A stretch of DNA of 64,000 bases from Paenibacillus cymbidii (GTDB taxonomy: Bacteria > Bacillota > Bacilli > Paenibacillales > NBRC-103111). The position numbers and the translations under genes are program-made. Each line of letters opens with the position of its first letter. Position 1 is the first letter of the stretch. The notes beneath the pieces are model-generated. The model was given only the letters and a program-made list of their open reading frames with translations, did no database searches and was not told the origin of the DNA. Location of the stretch: positions 124,001 to 188,000 of the forward strand of contig NZ_SHLX01000013.1 of assembly GCF_004764705.1 (NCBI RefSeq). Direction: 5' to 3'. Positions 1 through 9,097 of the stretch are shown here, piece by piece.

Positions 1-1859
1 TTCTGCATCCACGTTTCGTTGTGAATGTCGCTGTTCAGCGTCGGCGATACATGCCAGCCTTTATCCAGCGCGCGGAAATACTTGTCGAAATGCTCCAGCA
101 TCAGCGAGCCGGCCTGCAGCTCGTAAAGCGCAACCTGATCGTCCGCCGCCTGGTTATAATAATCGAAGTCCTCAAAGTCGCCCCAATACCCGCTCGGATG
201 GTTCATCTGCATAACCGCTTCCGGGTATTCCGCCATGTCGTCCCACAGGTCGTGCATGTTGTACTGCTCGCCGCCGATCGTGTCGTACCGGTCGACGATC
301 CACGGCACGTTGAACACGTTGGCGTGGCCCCAAATGCCGGACTCCGTATTGTACGTCATCTCGAAGCCGGCGAAGGCGGAAAACTGGTACGGCACCGTCG
401 CGTAATCGGCCTGGTATTTGTTGTCCGCCCACTCGCCGTTCGCGACGTTCGGGTCGCCCCCGTCCATCCGCTCCGAATGGTCGCTCAAGCCGTAAAAATC
501 GCCGTCCTGCGCCTTGGCCGCCAGGTAAGCGTTGGCCGGCGTGTTCGTCGCCGCAGTCGAACCTTCGTGCGAATGCTTCGTGTGGTTGTGCAGCTGGCCG
601 TTATAGTATTCGTACGGGATGCCCGGCGTCGGATATTGGCCGCTGGCCAGTTTGCGCATGCTTTTCGTGCCGTCGACCGGATAGCCGTACATGACGCTGG
701 TGTCCGAAGCCGTATCGATCGTCGTGCTGCCCGGGCTCGCCGTACCGTCGTTGTACGTCGCGTCGACGATAACGGTACCCCCGTCAGTGCGCAGCTCGAT
801 TTTTTTCTGCCCGCCGTTGCCCATGCCCTGCGTCTGCGTTACGGTCTGCTCGTAAACCTTGGACGAAGTCAGATACGTGCTGGCGAGGTCAAAATGGTCG
901 GCGAACTGCGCCAGCGTGTACGCCGGACCGGTGCTTTGCGTGCCCCGCGTCCAGACGACCATGTAGCCGCGGGCGGGAATGCTTTTGCTGGCGGTCAGGT
1001 TGTAGTCGTAGTAATTGGCCAAATTGGCGTAGTCCCAATAATACCGGATCGTATAGGCCGACAAATCGATCGCCGCGTCGGTATTGTTGTACAGCTCGAT
1101 GAACTCGAACGCCTCCAGGTCGTCGACCGGACTTGACGAGTTGACCATCAACTCGGTGATCCACAGGTTCGGCGGCGTCGGCACCGTGCCCGGCGTCGGC
1201 TTCTGGTTGACGGCGACTTTGCGCATCGTGATGTTGCCGTCGACGAGGTAGTCGGGAAACTCGTATACGACGGAGCTGTTTTCCACGAGTGCATCTTCGT
1301 CAAGCGTGGTGCTGGTCGCGATGCGATCGTTGTATTTGGCGATGCTGACTTCGGTCCCGGCGTCCGTCGCCACGATCAGCTTCTTGAACCCGGTGTTGCC
1401 GAGCCCGCCGTTCGCGCCGAGATCGAGTGTGTACAAGGTCGAGGAGGTGAAGCTCGTGCCGTAATGGCTGTTGAAATTGGCCAGCGTTTTGCCTTGGGCG
1501 TACGTGTTCTTGATCCAGACGACCCGCACCGCGCCGGCAGCTAGCGTCTGGCTCGTCGTCAAATCCCAGGTCACGGACGCCGTCGGCGTGTACCAGAAAA
1601 TAAACTTGTAGCCGGCAAGATCGATGCTGCCGCCCGTATTGTTGCGCAGCTCGACGTATTCGTAGGAATCCGTGATCGAGCCGGAATCGCCGTTCGAGTT
1701 GGCGAGTATTTCCGTTACCGTCAGCGCGGGCACGGTCGAGCTGGCATAAGCGCGGCCCGGCCCCGCTGCGCCGGGAAAACCGAAACCGGACAGCAGCAGC
1801 ACGGCGGCCGCCAGCAGGGTGAACGCTTGTCTGGCGAATCGCGCAAGTCGTTTCGACAT
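1..1859 (-). CDS. Secreted lamin-tail domain protein with PHP/CehA-type phosphoesterase region (3' partial)
   Basis: The reading frame starts at an ATG (1857-1859) behind AAAGGAG and is still open at the left edge, so the C-terminus is missing. About 619 residues are visible. The N-terminus MSKRLARFARQAF is followed by a hydrophobic stretch ending near AYA, a Sec signal peptide. Two lamin-tail-like modules follow (about residues 45-150, VTEILANSN with YEYVELRNNTGGSIDLAGY; and about 230-345, LWITELMVNSS with FEFIELYNNTDAAIDLSAY). From about residue 418 the motif QLHNHTKHSHEG, then DFYGLSDHSERMD and GIWGHANVFN, match the metal-binding pattern of PHP/CehA-McbA-type phosphoesterases. Lamin-tail domains in bacteria are commonly found on extracellular nucleases and phosphatases. 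It lies 88 bp downstream of a solute-binding protein gene on the same strand and may be its co-transcribed partner. Exact substrate unknown. Confidence 0.82.
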   Translation of the reverse strand, partial: MSKRLARFARQAFTLLAAAVLLLSGFGFPGAAGPGRAYASSTVPALTVTEILANSNGDSGSITDSYEYVELRNNTGGSIDLAGYKFIFWYTPTASVTWDLTTSQTLAAGAVRVVWIKNTYAQGKTLANFNSHYGTSFTSSTLYTLDLGANGGLGNTGFKKLIVATDAGTEVSIAKYNDRIATSTTLDEDALVENSSVVYEFPDYLVDGNITMRKVAVNQKPTPGTVPTPPNLWITELMVNSSSPVDDLEAFEFIELYNNTDAAIDLSAYTIRYYWDYANLANYYDYNLTASKSIPARGYMVVWTRGTQSTGPAYTLAQFADHFDLASTYLTSSKVYEQTVTQTQGMGNGGQKKIELRTDGGTVIVDATYNDGTASPGSTTIDTASDTSVMYGYPVDGTKSMRKLASGQYPTPGIPYEYYNGQLHNHTKHSHEGSTAATNTPANAYLAAKAQDGDFYGLSDHSERMDGGDPNVANGEWADNKYQADYATVPYQFSAFAGFEMTYNTESGIWGHANVFNVPWIVDRYDTIGGEQYNMHDLWDDMAEYPEAVMQMNHPSGYWGDFEDFDYYNQAADDQVALYELQAGSLMLEHFDKYFRALDKGWHVSPTLNSDIHNETWMQ

Positions 1860-1947
1860 GAAGAATCGCTCCTTTTTCCAACGTTTGGTGTTCCTGTGCC
1901 TCCACAAATTGAAACCGCTTTCACAAATCGCATGCGCCTACCGCCCG

Positions 1948-3678
1948 CTAAGGGCCGATAGCCGCCAACGCTTCCTTGTATTTCGTTTCGTAATACGCGA
2001 ATACGGCCGCCGCTCCCTTGGCCTTGTATTCCTCGAGAAACTTCGCTTTCGCCGCCGCAAATTCCGCATCCGACCGCTGGAAAATAACCCGGGCCACGTT
2101 CGCGATCAAATAGGCGTTGAGCTGCTGCTCCTGCGCCTGCACGTCGCTTCCCGGCTTCGCGGACAAATTGGCGATCACCGACGTATCGAACACGTAGGTC
2201 GGCACCCGGGTGAACGGCTCGGTCACCGTCTTGTAGCCGTAATGCGCCTTAAAATCCCGCTGCGCCGGAGTCAAAATCCGCTGCAGCGTCTCCGGCACGT
2301 TGTCGAACTTGGCCGGATACCCGTGCGGGTCGTTGAGCGGGCTGAACCGGATCAGACCGGCATATTTGCCGATTCCCGTCCGCAGCATGTAATTCGGGTC
2401 GTTCCGCCGTCCCTCCAGCTCGGACGCGCGGACGACAGGAACGCCGCCGACCATGTCGTAATGTTTGCCCTCCACGCCGTTCAAGAGCAGCTCGGCGCCT
2501 TCGTAGGAGTACAAATAATTGACGACCTTCATCGCCGCTTCCGCATGTTTGCTCGTCTTCGGAATGAACAGCTCGTACGTATTCCCGTTGTAGGTCGACT
2601 GGCCGGCAAAAATGCGTTCCGGATTCGCGTCGACAAGGAGCGGCACGAACCCTTTTTCCGTATCGCCGTTGGACTGGAACACCGAATCCGCGCCGCCGAG
2701 AAGCGTATAGGACGGCGCGGCCAAATAGCGGCCTGTCTTGTACTTTTCGCTCAGCGTGACCGCCTTCATCGTCGCCGATTCCGGATCGAGCAAGCCTTGG
2801 CGATACGCGCGATTGTAGAACGCCATCGCCTTCCAGAACATGCTGCCCGGATCGGATACGCGCGGGACGAGCTTGCCGGTGCCCATGTCGAGATACGCGT
2901 CGTTGGAGGACGTTTGCACGTATCCCTGCAGGTTGGCGATCGCCCGGTCCAGTATCAGATGCCCGGACGCATCGGCCAAACCGAGCCCCAAACCGTACGT
3001 CCGCTTCCGGTCGCGATTCGTCGGCTCCAGCTGCTGCATCCGCCCGAGCGCCGTCAGCAGATCGTCCAGCGTCGCAAGCGGAGGATAACCAAGCGCCTTG
3101 TACAAATCCCAGCGCACGTTCCAGGCGTAATCGTTCGTCAGCGGCGAAAATTCGACGTCGCCCACGCCGCCGGGCAGCACGTACAAGCTGTGCGTGTCGT
3201 CGGAATTGTTCGCCTTCGAGATGCTGATGGCCGAAGCGGCGTTGCGCCGAATGTCGGCGCCGTACTTGTCGATGAGCTCATCCAGCGGCATCGCCACCTT
3301 GGCGGCGAGCACCTTCGAACGGTCGGTCATGGCGTTGTAGATGACGATGTCCGGCAACTCCTTGTTCGCCAGCATGACGGACAGCTTCACGGACGGATCG
3401 GCGACGTTCAGCCCGGGGCTGAAATCGAGCCGGACCCCCGTCCTTCGCTGCAGCTCCTTCATGACCTCGTCGTCCTGGAAAGCCTGCCGCAGCACGGCGG
3501 TGTTCGCCGCTCCGAATACGGTCAGCGCGAAGCCGCCCTCCACGGCCGCGGTTGCTTCCGCGCCTTTGGTCGCGCGATCTCCCTCCGTTTCCTCGTGAAC
3601 TCCGAAGCAGCCGGCAACAAGCCCGAGCAGCGCGATCGCCGGCGGGATTCGCCGGGCGCACGTTCTCCAATCCGCCAT
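1948..3678 (-). CDS. Extracellular solute-binding lipoprotein (carbohydrate ABC type)
   Basis: The 576-residue product starts at ATG 3676-3678, which has GGAGG nine bases upstream; a longer in-frame reading to 3750 lacks a comparable site. MADWRTCARR and a hydrophobic segment lead to the lipobox LVAGC (Cys24), so it should be a membrane-anchored lipoprotein. VKLSVMLANKELPDIVIYN and MPLDELIDKYGADIRRN are typical of the large LplA/YtcQ-like sugar-binding proteins of Paenibacillaceae. It lies 98 bp downstream of the YesN-type regulator, and the gap carries a 38-bp element shared with the kinase promoter region. No permease genes are adjacent, so it must either use permeases coded elsewhere or act as a sensor component. 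Ligand unknown. Confidence 0.88.
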   Translation of the reverse strand: MADWRTCARRIPPAIALLGLVAGCFGVHEETEGDRATKGAEATAAVEGGFALTVFGAANTAVLRQAFQDDEVMKELQRRTGVRLDFSPGLNVADPSVKLSVMLANKELPDIVIYNAMTDRSKVLAAKVAMPLDELIDKYGADIRRNAASAISISKANNSDDTHSLYVLPGGVGDVEFSPLTNDYAWNVRWDLYKALGYPPLATLDDLLTALGRMQQLEPTNRDRKRTYGLGLGLADASGHLILDRAIANLQGYVQTSSNDAYLDMGTGKLVPRVSDPGSMFWKAMAFYNRAYRQGLLDPESATMKAVTLSEKYKTGRYLAAPSYTLLGGADSVFQSNGDTEKGFVPLLVDANPERIFAGQSTYNGNTYELFIPKTSKHAEAAMKVVNYLYSYEGAELLLNGVEGKHYDMVGGVPVVRASELEGRRNDPNYMLRTGIGKYAGLIRFSPLNDPHGYPAKFDNVPETLQRILTPAQRDFKAHYGYKTVTEPFTRVPTYVFDTSVIANLSAKPGSDVQAQEQQLNAYLIANVARVIFQRSDAEFAAAKAKFLEEYKAKGAAAVFAYYETKYKEALAAIGP

Positions 3679-3749
3679 CCGATTCGCCCTCCGAACGCAA
3701 GCGGGGCCGCTTCCTGACTCGATTATAGAACCGGCAGGCGCCAGCGGCA

Positions 3750-3787
3750 CTCCATAAAGTATAGGAACCGATTGGTTAAATTAAAGC
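3750..3787 (-). promoter_or_regulatory. Conserved 38-bp upstream element, copy A
   Basis: This stretch matches 7287-7323/4 at about 29 of 38 positions without gaps. On the minus strand it reads GCTTTA, then CCAATC, then TACTTTATGGA. TATACT (3758-3763) could be a -10 box for the solute-binding gene 80 bp downstream, but the expected -35 position holds only CTTTAA. It overlaps the end of the preceding response-regulator gene. A shared binding site for the operon's own AraC-type regulator is the simplest inference. Confidence 0.5.
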
Positions 3788-5371
3788 GTCTTTCGCACCG
3801 ACGGCGGGACGGGAGCGGCGGAATTCGCCGGGGTTCATTCCGCGCGCCGTTTTGAATTGCCGGTAGAAGTGGTCGACGTACTTGTACCCGACCTTCTCGG
3901 CGATTTCCGCGGCGGCCAGGCTCGTGTCCAGCAGCAGCCGGCAAGCGTGCTCGATCCGCAATTTATTGATGAAATCGTTGAAATATTCACCCGTTTCCTT
4001 CTTGAACAGCTGCCCGAGGTACACCGGGTTGATGTAAAACAGCCGCGACAGCTCCTTCAGGTTCAGTTCGCTGGCGTAGTGCTGCTCAATGTGAGCGAGG
4101 ATGTCGCGCACGCGGCTGTCCATGACGCGAGTGCGCACCGTCGCGACGTGCCGGCAAAGCGGCAGCGCCAGCCCGTACAGGAAAGCGTCGAGCTGCTTCA
4201 TCGCCCCGCGCTCGAGAATGCGCTCGAGCTCCCCGAACTTCCCGGCGTATAGCGACTGCCATTCGCCGTGAAACTCCTCCGTCAGCTTCGCCAGCCGCAG
4301 CAGCGTGGACATCAGCGTATATTTCAGCAGCTCGCGCGACATATACCGGCCTTCGAGCGGCGCAAGCAGACGCGTCGTTTCCGCGCGCAGCCGCTCCTCC
4401 TCCCCGTCGCGGATCGCCAGCAGCAAGCCGGCGTCGTCCCAGGCGATGTCCTGCCGCGCGGCGCTTTGCTCCTCCGGCGCATACACGAACACCCGCTCCG
4501 TATCGACGAGGAACTTGTATTCGAGCGCCTGCAACGCCGTCCGGCACGCGTGTCGGATCGCATTCGGCGACCGCACGGTTTCGCCGAGGCCGACCGTCAC
4601 TTCTTCCTTGACGAACCGCGGCATTTGCCGCGCGATCGCATCCGCCGCCGCCTTCCCGGCTTCCTCGAACCGCTCCGCCGCACCGGTCAGCAGCACGCCG
4701 AACCGCTGCTCGCTCAGGTCGAACAAGTAGCTGCCCGGCGGCAGCAGCTCCGCAATGACGTTGCCGATCGCATACCGCTTCCAGCCGATCTCCTCTCCCG
4801 GAAGGGAGAGGAGAAAATCGCCGTAGCGGTCGATCGACACGACCATAACCGCGAACCGCTCCGCCTGCAGGTTCACGCCGTAAGGGCCGGCAGCGGCGAC
4901 CGGATCGCCGTATATTTCCCCGCGCATCAACTTGCCGAGGAAAAAGTCGCGCAGCTTGCCGGCCTGCTCGTTCTCCTTCATCTGCTGCTGCAGGCTGCCC
5001 CACAGCCGGTCGTACACGCGCCCGAGCGAGCGGCCAAGCTCGTCCGGATCGACCGGCTTCAGCAAATAATCGGACACGCCGTGCTGCAGCGCTTCCTTGG
5101 CGTAAGCGAATTCGTTGTAGCCGCTCAGCATCAGCACCTGCGTCGCCGGCGAGCGCCCTCGCAGCTCGCGCGCCAGCTCGATGCCGTTCATCCGCGGCAT
5201 TCTGACATCCGTGATGACAAGGTCCGGCCTGCGCTCGCCCGCCGCGTCCAGGGCGTCGGCGCCGTCGGCCGCTTCTCCGACGACGGTGAAGCCGTAGCGC
5301 TCCCATTCGATGATCGTCCGGAGGCCTTTGCGAATGTGCGGCTCATCGTCCACGATGAGTGCTTTGAACAT
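3776..5371 (-). CDS. YesN-type response regulator, REC plus AraC-family HTH
   Basis: A 531-residue cytoplasmic regulator. The N-terminal receiver domain carries the acidic pocket VDDEP and phospho-acceptor Asp55 in VITDVRMPRMNG, with the conserved Lys in DYLLKPVDPDE. The C-terminus holds two AraC-type helix-turn-helix motifs (LNLKELSRLFYINPVYLGQLFKKETGEYF, then AAAEIAEKVGYKYVDHFYRQFK). The middle region is variable, as in this family. I chose ATG 5369-5371 because MFKALIVDDE is the canonical family start and GGGGGA sits eight bases upstream; ATG 5380 and 5398 are alternatives. The start overlaps the end of the kinase gene by 29 bp, consistent with co-translation. It probably activates the flanking solute-binding genes. 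Confidence 0.9.
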   Translation of the reverse strand: MFKALIVDDEPHIRKGLRTIIEWERYGFTVVGEAADGADALDAAGERRPDLVITDVRMPRMNGIELARELRGRSPATQVLMLSGYNEFAYAKEALQHGVSDYLLKPVDPDELGRSLGRVYDRLWGSLQQQMKENEQAGKLRDFFLGKLMRGEIYGDPVAAAGPYGVNLQAERFAVMVVSIDRYGDFLLSLPGEEIGWKRYAIGNVIAELLPPGSYLFDLSEQRFGVLLTGAAERFEEAGKAAADAIARQMPRFVKEEVTVGLGETVRSPNAIRHACRTALQALEYKFLVDTERVFVYAPEEQSAARQDIAWDDAGLLLAIRDGEEERLRAETTRLLAPLEGRYMSRELLKYTLMSTLLRLAKLTEEFHGEWQSLYAGKFGELERILERGAMKQLDAFLYGLALPLCRHVATVRTRVMDSRVRDILAHIEQHYASELNLKELSRLFYINPVYLGQLFKKETGEYFNDFINKLRIEHACRLLLDTSLAAAEIAEKVGYKYVDHFYRQFKTARGMNPGEFRRSRPAVGAKDALI

Positions 5372-7214
5372 GGTCGTCATCCCCCGTTCTTCCCTCATCC
5401 GCGAACCGGATCGGGATCGTAATCGTCACGCGGACGCCGACCGCGCCGCTGGCAAGAGACAGCCCGTAAGGCGGCCCGTATTGCAGCAGCAGCCGGTCCT
5501 GCACGTTTTTCAGCCCGATGCTGCCGGACTTTCGGATGTCCCGGACGGCCAGCTGCTGCTGCAGCTCGGCCAGCCGTTCGGGAGACATGCCCGCTCCATT
5601 GTCGCTTACTTCGATCGTCATCGCATCGGCGCCGATCGCCCGAACGACGATGGCGATGCGCCCCGGCCCCGCGATCGTTTCGATGCCGTGCTTCATCGCG
5701 TTTTCGACGAGCGGCTGGATCGTCAGCTTCGGGATGCGCGCTTCGGCCAGCTCCTCCGGCAGCTCCAGCTCGTAGCGGATGCGATCGCCGAACCGGTACC
5801 GCTGGATGGACAAATAGTGGTCGATCATCGCCAGTTCCTCGCCGAGCGCAACGAACTCCCCTTGCGTATACAGCGTGTTGCGGAACAGCTTCGACAGCTT
5901 CAGCACGATGACCGACGTCTCCGCGTCGCCTTTGTTGTGCAGCCCCATGCGGATCGACTCCAGTGTATTGAACAGAAAATGCGGGTTGATCTGGTTCTGC
6001 AGCGCGTACAGCTCGGCTTCCTGCTTGCGGATCGTAATGTCCTTCAGCTCGAGATTAACGACGTAATTGTCGTGAATCGAACGCTGCAGGTCGACGATCA
6101 TGTCGTTGAAGCTGCGGGCGAGCGCGCCGATTTCGTCGGAGGCGCCGGTGTTCGGCATGACCGACAGCTTGCCGTTTTTCACCGTCTGCATCTTGCGCAC
6201 GAGTTGCTTGATTCGCGCCGTAATCCGACCGAGCACGAACAGGAACACGACGCACGACGCCGCAACCGCGCCGGCCATCGCCAGCAGGAACAGCCGGCGG
6301 ATCCGCTGCTCCTCGTCCATGATGCGATCGAGCGGCACCAGCGTCAGCAGCCGCCAGTCGAGAAACTGCTGCCCGTCGCCGAGGCTCGTTTCGATCACCT
6401 TGAACGTGCGGCCGGACACCGCATCGACAAAATCGAACGTATCGGACGCCGCCGCCTGCGGGCGGAAATAGGCTTCGCCCAGCAGCGAGCTGCCGACCAG
6501 CTCGCGGTCGCTGGACGTAATGACGGTGCCCCGGCTGTCGGCGATCAGCTCGGTTTTGCCGCTTTTTTCGCTTTCGGCGAGCAGCGCGAACAGCCGGCTC
6601 TCCGGAATCTGCAGCGACACGACGGCGGACAGCTGGCCCTGCGTGGCGTACATCGCCCGGGCGACATAGATGCGGCCGCGGGACGTGCCCCAGACGAGCC
6701 GGCCTTCCGCGGCGCGGGCCGCCCGGTATTCGGGCAAATTTTGCGCCTCGAAGTCGGCGCGGACGAAGATGATGCCGTCCTGCAGCAGCGTTTCGTTGTG
6801 AAAAAAGATTTTCAACTGCGCGTCCGGTTCCTTGTAGTTGTAGTCGTAGAACGTGGCCGGCCGCAAATACAGCTCGTACGCGTCAATGCTCTCCAGATCG
6901 GTCTTGTACACCCGCGAGGGGGTCAAATAGTCGTTCAACTGCTGGTCGTAGCTGAACCGGTTGACGATGTCGACGTATTGCGCCAGCAGCGCCTGCAGGT
7001 TGCGGGCCGTCTGCAGCGTATTTTCCCGCGTGATGCTCGACGTCTGCTCGATCACCTTGCCGCCGTAGACCGAAATGCCGATATACCCGATCACGGCCAG
7101 CGGCAGCACAATCGTCAGCATGTACAGCAGCACCAGCTTGGCGCGCAAATTCGCTTTCGGCACGGAGCGAAGCGGAAAGGCGGGCTTGCCGAAAGACAGC
7201 GGTTTCATTTTCAT
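5343..7214 (-). CDS. YesM-type sensor histidine kinase
   Basis: About 623 residues, with a membrane segment near the N-terminus (LVLLYMLTIVLPLAVIGYIG), a long extracellular sensor region, a second membrane segment (FLLAMAGAVAASCVVFLFVL), a HAMP linker and the His_kinase/HATPase core. NQINPHFLFNTLESIR (His near residue 410) is the phospho-acceptor region of the LytS/YesM class; LVENAMKHG and DNGAGMS are the N and G1 boxes. The first ATG (7220) has a Shine-Dalgarno core only two bases away, whereas ATG 7212-7214 has GGGAG eight bases upstream, so I start there. It forms a two-component system with the overlapping regulator downstream and likely senses a sugar via the neighbouring binding lipoproteins. 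Confidence 0.9.
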   Translation of the reverse strand: MKMKPLSFGKPAFPLRSVPKANLRAKLVLLYMLTIVLPLAVIGYIGISVYGGKVIEQTSSITRENTLQTARNLQALLAQYVDIVNRFSYDQQLNDYLTPSRVYKTDLESIDAYELYLRPATFYDYNYKEPDAQLKIFFHNETLLQDGIIFVRADFEAQNLPEYRAARAAEGRLVWGTSRGRIYVARAMYATQGQLSAVVSLQIPESRLFALLAESEKSGKTELIADSRGTVITSSDRELVGSSLLGEAYFRPQAAASDTFDFVDAVSGRTFKVIETSLGDGQQFLDWRLLTLVPLDRIMDEEQRIRRLFLLAMAGAVAASCVVFLFVLGRITARIKQLVRKMQTVKNGKLSVMPNTGASDEIGALARSFNDMIVDLQRSIHDNYVVNLELKDITIRKQEAELYALQNQINPHFLFNTLESIRMGLHNKGDAETSVIVLKLSKLFRNTLYTQGEFVALGEELAMIDHYLSIQRYRFGDRIRYELELPEELAEARIPKLTIQPLVENAMKHGIETIAGPGRIAIVVRAIGADAMTIEVSDNGAGMSPERLAELQQQLAVRDIRKSGSIGLKNVQDRLLLQYGPPYGLSLASGAVGVRVTITIPIRFADEGRTGDDDHVQSTHRGR

Positions 7215-7286
7215 GCGCATGGCTCCCGGTCATTCAAGTTGGCGCGGCCCTTGCTCCCGTTATAAACCGGAAACGCCGTTTCGTCA

Positions 7287-7324
7287 TTCCATAAAGTAAA
7301 GCTTCGGATTGGAAAAAATAAAGC
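7287..7324 (-). promoter_or_regulatory. Conserved 38-bp upstream element, copy B
   Basis: Second copy of the element at 3750-3787, about 75 bp upstream of the kinase start. Shared blocks on the minus strand are GCTTTA, CCAATC and TACTTTATGGA at identical spacing. The -10-like position here reads TTTACT (7295-7300), weaker than in copy A. Confidence 0.5.
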
Positions 7325-7369
7325 CGTTTCGCCGGCTGCGCTGCGCCGATGCGCCCGCCCGGCTCGCGG

Positions 7370-8977
7370 TCAATTCGTTTTGTAGCGCCGGTAGGCGGCG
7401 TCGTACAGCTCCAGGTACCGGTTCATGCCCATCCTTTTCAACGTCGCTACATACTCGTCCCATTTCAGAAACGGCACGCTGCCGGTAATGAATTTCATCG
7501 CCATTTCGCTGACGTAGGCGTTCAAATCCGTCTCGAGCTCCGCATATTCGCCAACCTCTTCCTTCGTGAAGCTGAACGGCGGCCACAGCTCCTGCGGAAA
7601 ATACGGCTTGATCCGCTCGGAGACGCGCACATTTTCCGGACTGGACTCGTGCCCGAGAAAATATTGCTGCTTCAGCACCGACGGGTACCAGCCGCCCGCC
7701 CACGTGACGTATTTGCCGATGGCGCCCGGGTCGGTGCGGATTTCGTCGATCCACTCCGGCTTCCCGTTCTTTTCCGTATAGCTCTTGTCCTTGACGCCGA
7801 GCAGGAACAGCTTGATGCCTTCGTCCCCGTAGAAATAATCGGCCCAACGCACGGTCGCTTCGGGGTACGGGTTTTTGCGCGTGATCGCCATGCCGCCGAC
7901 CAGCGGCATCGGCGACTTCGCCCGCGAAAACAGCCGCTCGCCTCCCGGTCCCGCCAGCGCGCCGACGCCGATGTAGCCGGACACGCCCTGCAGCGAAACG
8001 TTCGGATTGACGCCGAGCGTGCCGCCGAACAGCCCGTCCGGGAACTTGGCGTTCACTTCCGCCGGTTTGATCGTAAACACGTCCTTGTAGAAGAAGCCTT
8101 CGGCATAGAAGCGATTGAGGTATTGCAGCACTTCCTTGTATTTCGGATCGGCCGGGATGTAGCGCAGCTTGCCGCCGGCCGGGTCGACGTCGACCTTCGG
8201 ATGGTTGTTGCCGCGGTTGCCCAGCCCCCATGCGCCTTTCAGCTGATCGATCAGCCAGGACATGTCGTACAGCGCCAGCGGAATTTCGTCGGCCAGCCCG
8301 TTGCCGTTCGGGTCCTTCGTCTTCACCGCCTGGAAATACCGGTACAGCTCCTCCGTCGTCTGCGGCTCGCTCATGCCGAGCGCCTTCAGGAACGGTTCGT
8401 TGATCCAGAGCTGCGAGCCGATGATCGCCGACGTGAAGCCCGGGTCGATCAAGCTCGGGAACGCGTAGATGTTGCCGTCGGGCATCGTCATGCCTTTGCG
8501 GATTTCCGGGTAGCGGTTCATGTAAGCCTTGAGATTGGGCGCGTACTTGTCGATCAGCTCGTTCAGCCGGATCAGCACGCCCTGGCTGCCGTACGTCACC
8601 AGATCGCTGGTCGGCAGCACCGCGGTGTGGAACGCGTCCGGCAATTCGCCGCTGGCGAAGACAAGGTTGCGTTTCTCGGGCAGCACGTCGACATTCGTCA
8701 GTTGAAAATCGATCGTCATATTCGTCATTCTGGCGTATTCCCGCCAGATCAGCGTGTCGTTCCAATTGCCGGTATTCGAATTCGACTTGTGGGAGAAGAA
8801 GGTCAGGCGGATCGGCTCTTCGACAATGGGGAACCCGGTTTCGTTCAGGTTGGCGAGCCTGTCGCCGCCGCTTGGCTGTTGCGGGGTGGAAGCGTAGTCG
8901 CAAGCGGCCAGGGCGATCGCCAGAAGCGCGATCGCGAGCCCGGTCCGGACACTTGCTATCGTCGGTCTGCTGCTCAT
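7370..8977 (-). CDS. Extracellular solute-binding lipoprotein (carbohydrate ABC type)
   Basis: A 535-residue lipoprotein. The start is ATG 8975-8977, giving MSSRPTIASVRTG, a hydrophobic core and the lipobox IALAAC (Cys26); the longer reading to 9004 would need a TTG start. VRLTFFSHKSNSNTG-like and NDTLIWREYARMTNMTIDF are typical of the first lobe, and RLNELIDKYAPNLKAYMNRYPEI is the common Paenibacillaceae signature shared with the other binding proteins in this window (IDKYGPNLKAKIPE at 42.9 kb, IDQYAPNLTKLL at 58.8 kb). It is first in the minus-strand order binding protein, kinase, regulator, binding protein, lamin-tail protein. No permease accompanies it. It may deliver ligand to, or modulate, the adjacent YesM kinase. 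Confidence 0.9.
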   Translation of the reverse strand: MSSRPTIASVRTGLAIALLAIALAACDYASTPQQPSGGDRLANLNETGFPIVEEPIRLTFFSHKSNSNTGNWNDTLIWREYARMTNMTIDFQLTNVDVLPEKRNLVFASGELPDAFHTAVLPTSDLVTYGSQGVLIRLNELIDKYAPNLKAYMNRYPEIRKGMTMPDGNIYAFPSLIDPGFTSAIIGSQLWINEPFLKALGMSEPQTTEELYRYFQAVKTKDPNGNGLADEIPLALYDMSWLIDQLKGAWGLGNRGNNHPKVDVDPAGGKLRYIPADPKYKEVLQYLNRFYAEGFFYKDVFTIKPAEVNAKFPDGLFGGTLGVNPNVSLQGVSGYIGVGALAGPGGERLFSRAKSPMPLVGGMAITRKNPYPEATVRWADYFYGDEGIKLFLLGVKDKSYTEKNGKPEWIDEIRTDPGAIGKYVTWAGGWYPSVLKQQYFLGHESSPENVRVSERIKPYFPQELWPPFSFTKEEVGEYAELETDLNAYVSEMAMKFITGSVPFLKWDEYVATLKRMGMNRYLELYDAAYRRYKTN

Positions 8978-9097
8978 CTCTTGCGATCGCCCCTTTTGCT
9001 GCAACGAATGCCGGTCTTAAAAACAAGCCGCGGCCGGGCGTAAATGTTGGGTGGCCTGTTATTTACATCTTACTGTAGGGGACAGCTTCGCCATTTG

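Noticed and set aside
5310..9043. Long plus-strand open frames opposite the kinase and binding-protein genes
   Set aside because: Shadow frames; real domains are on the minus strand.
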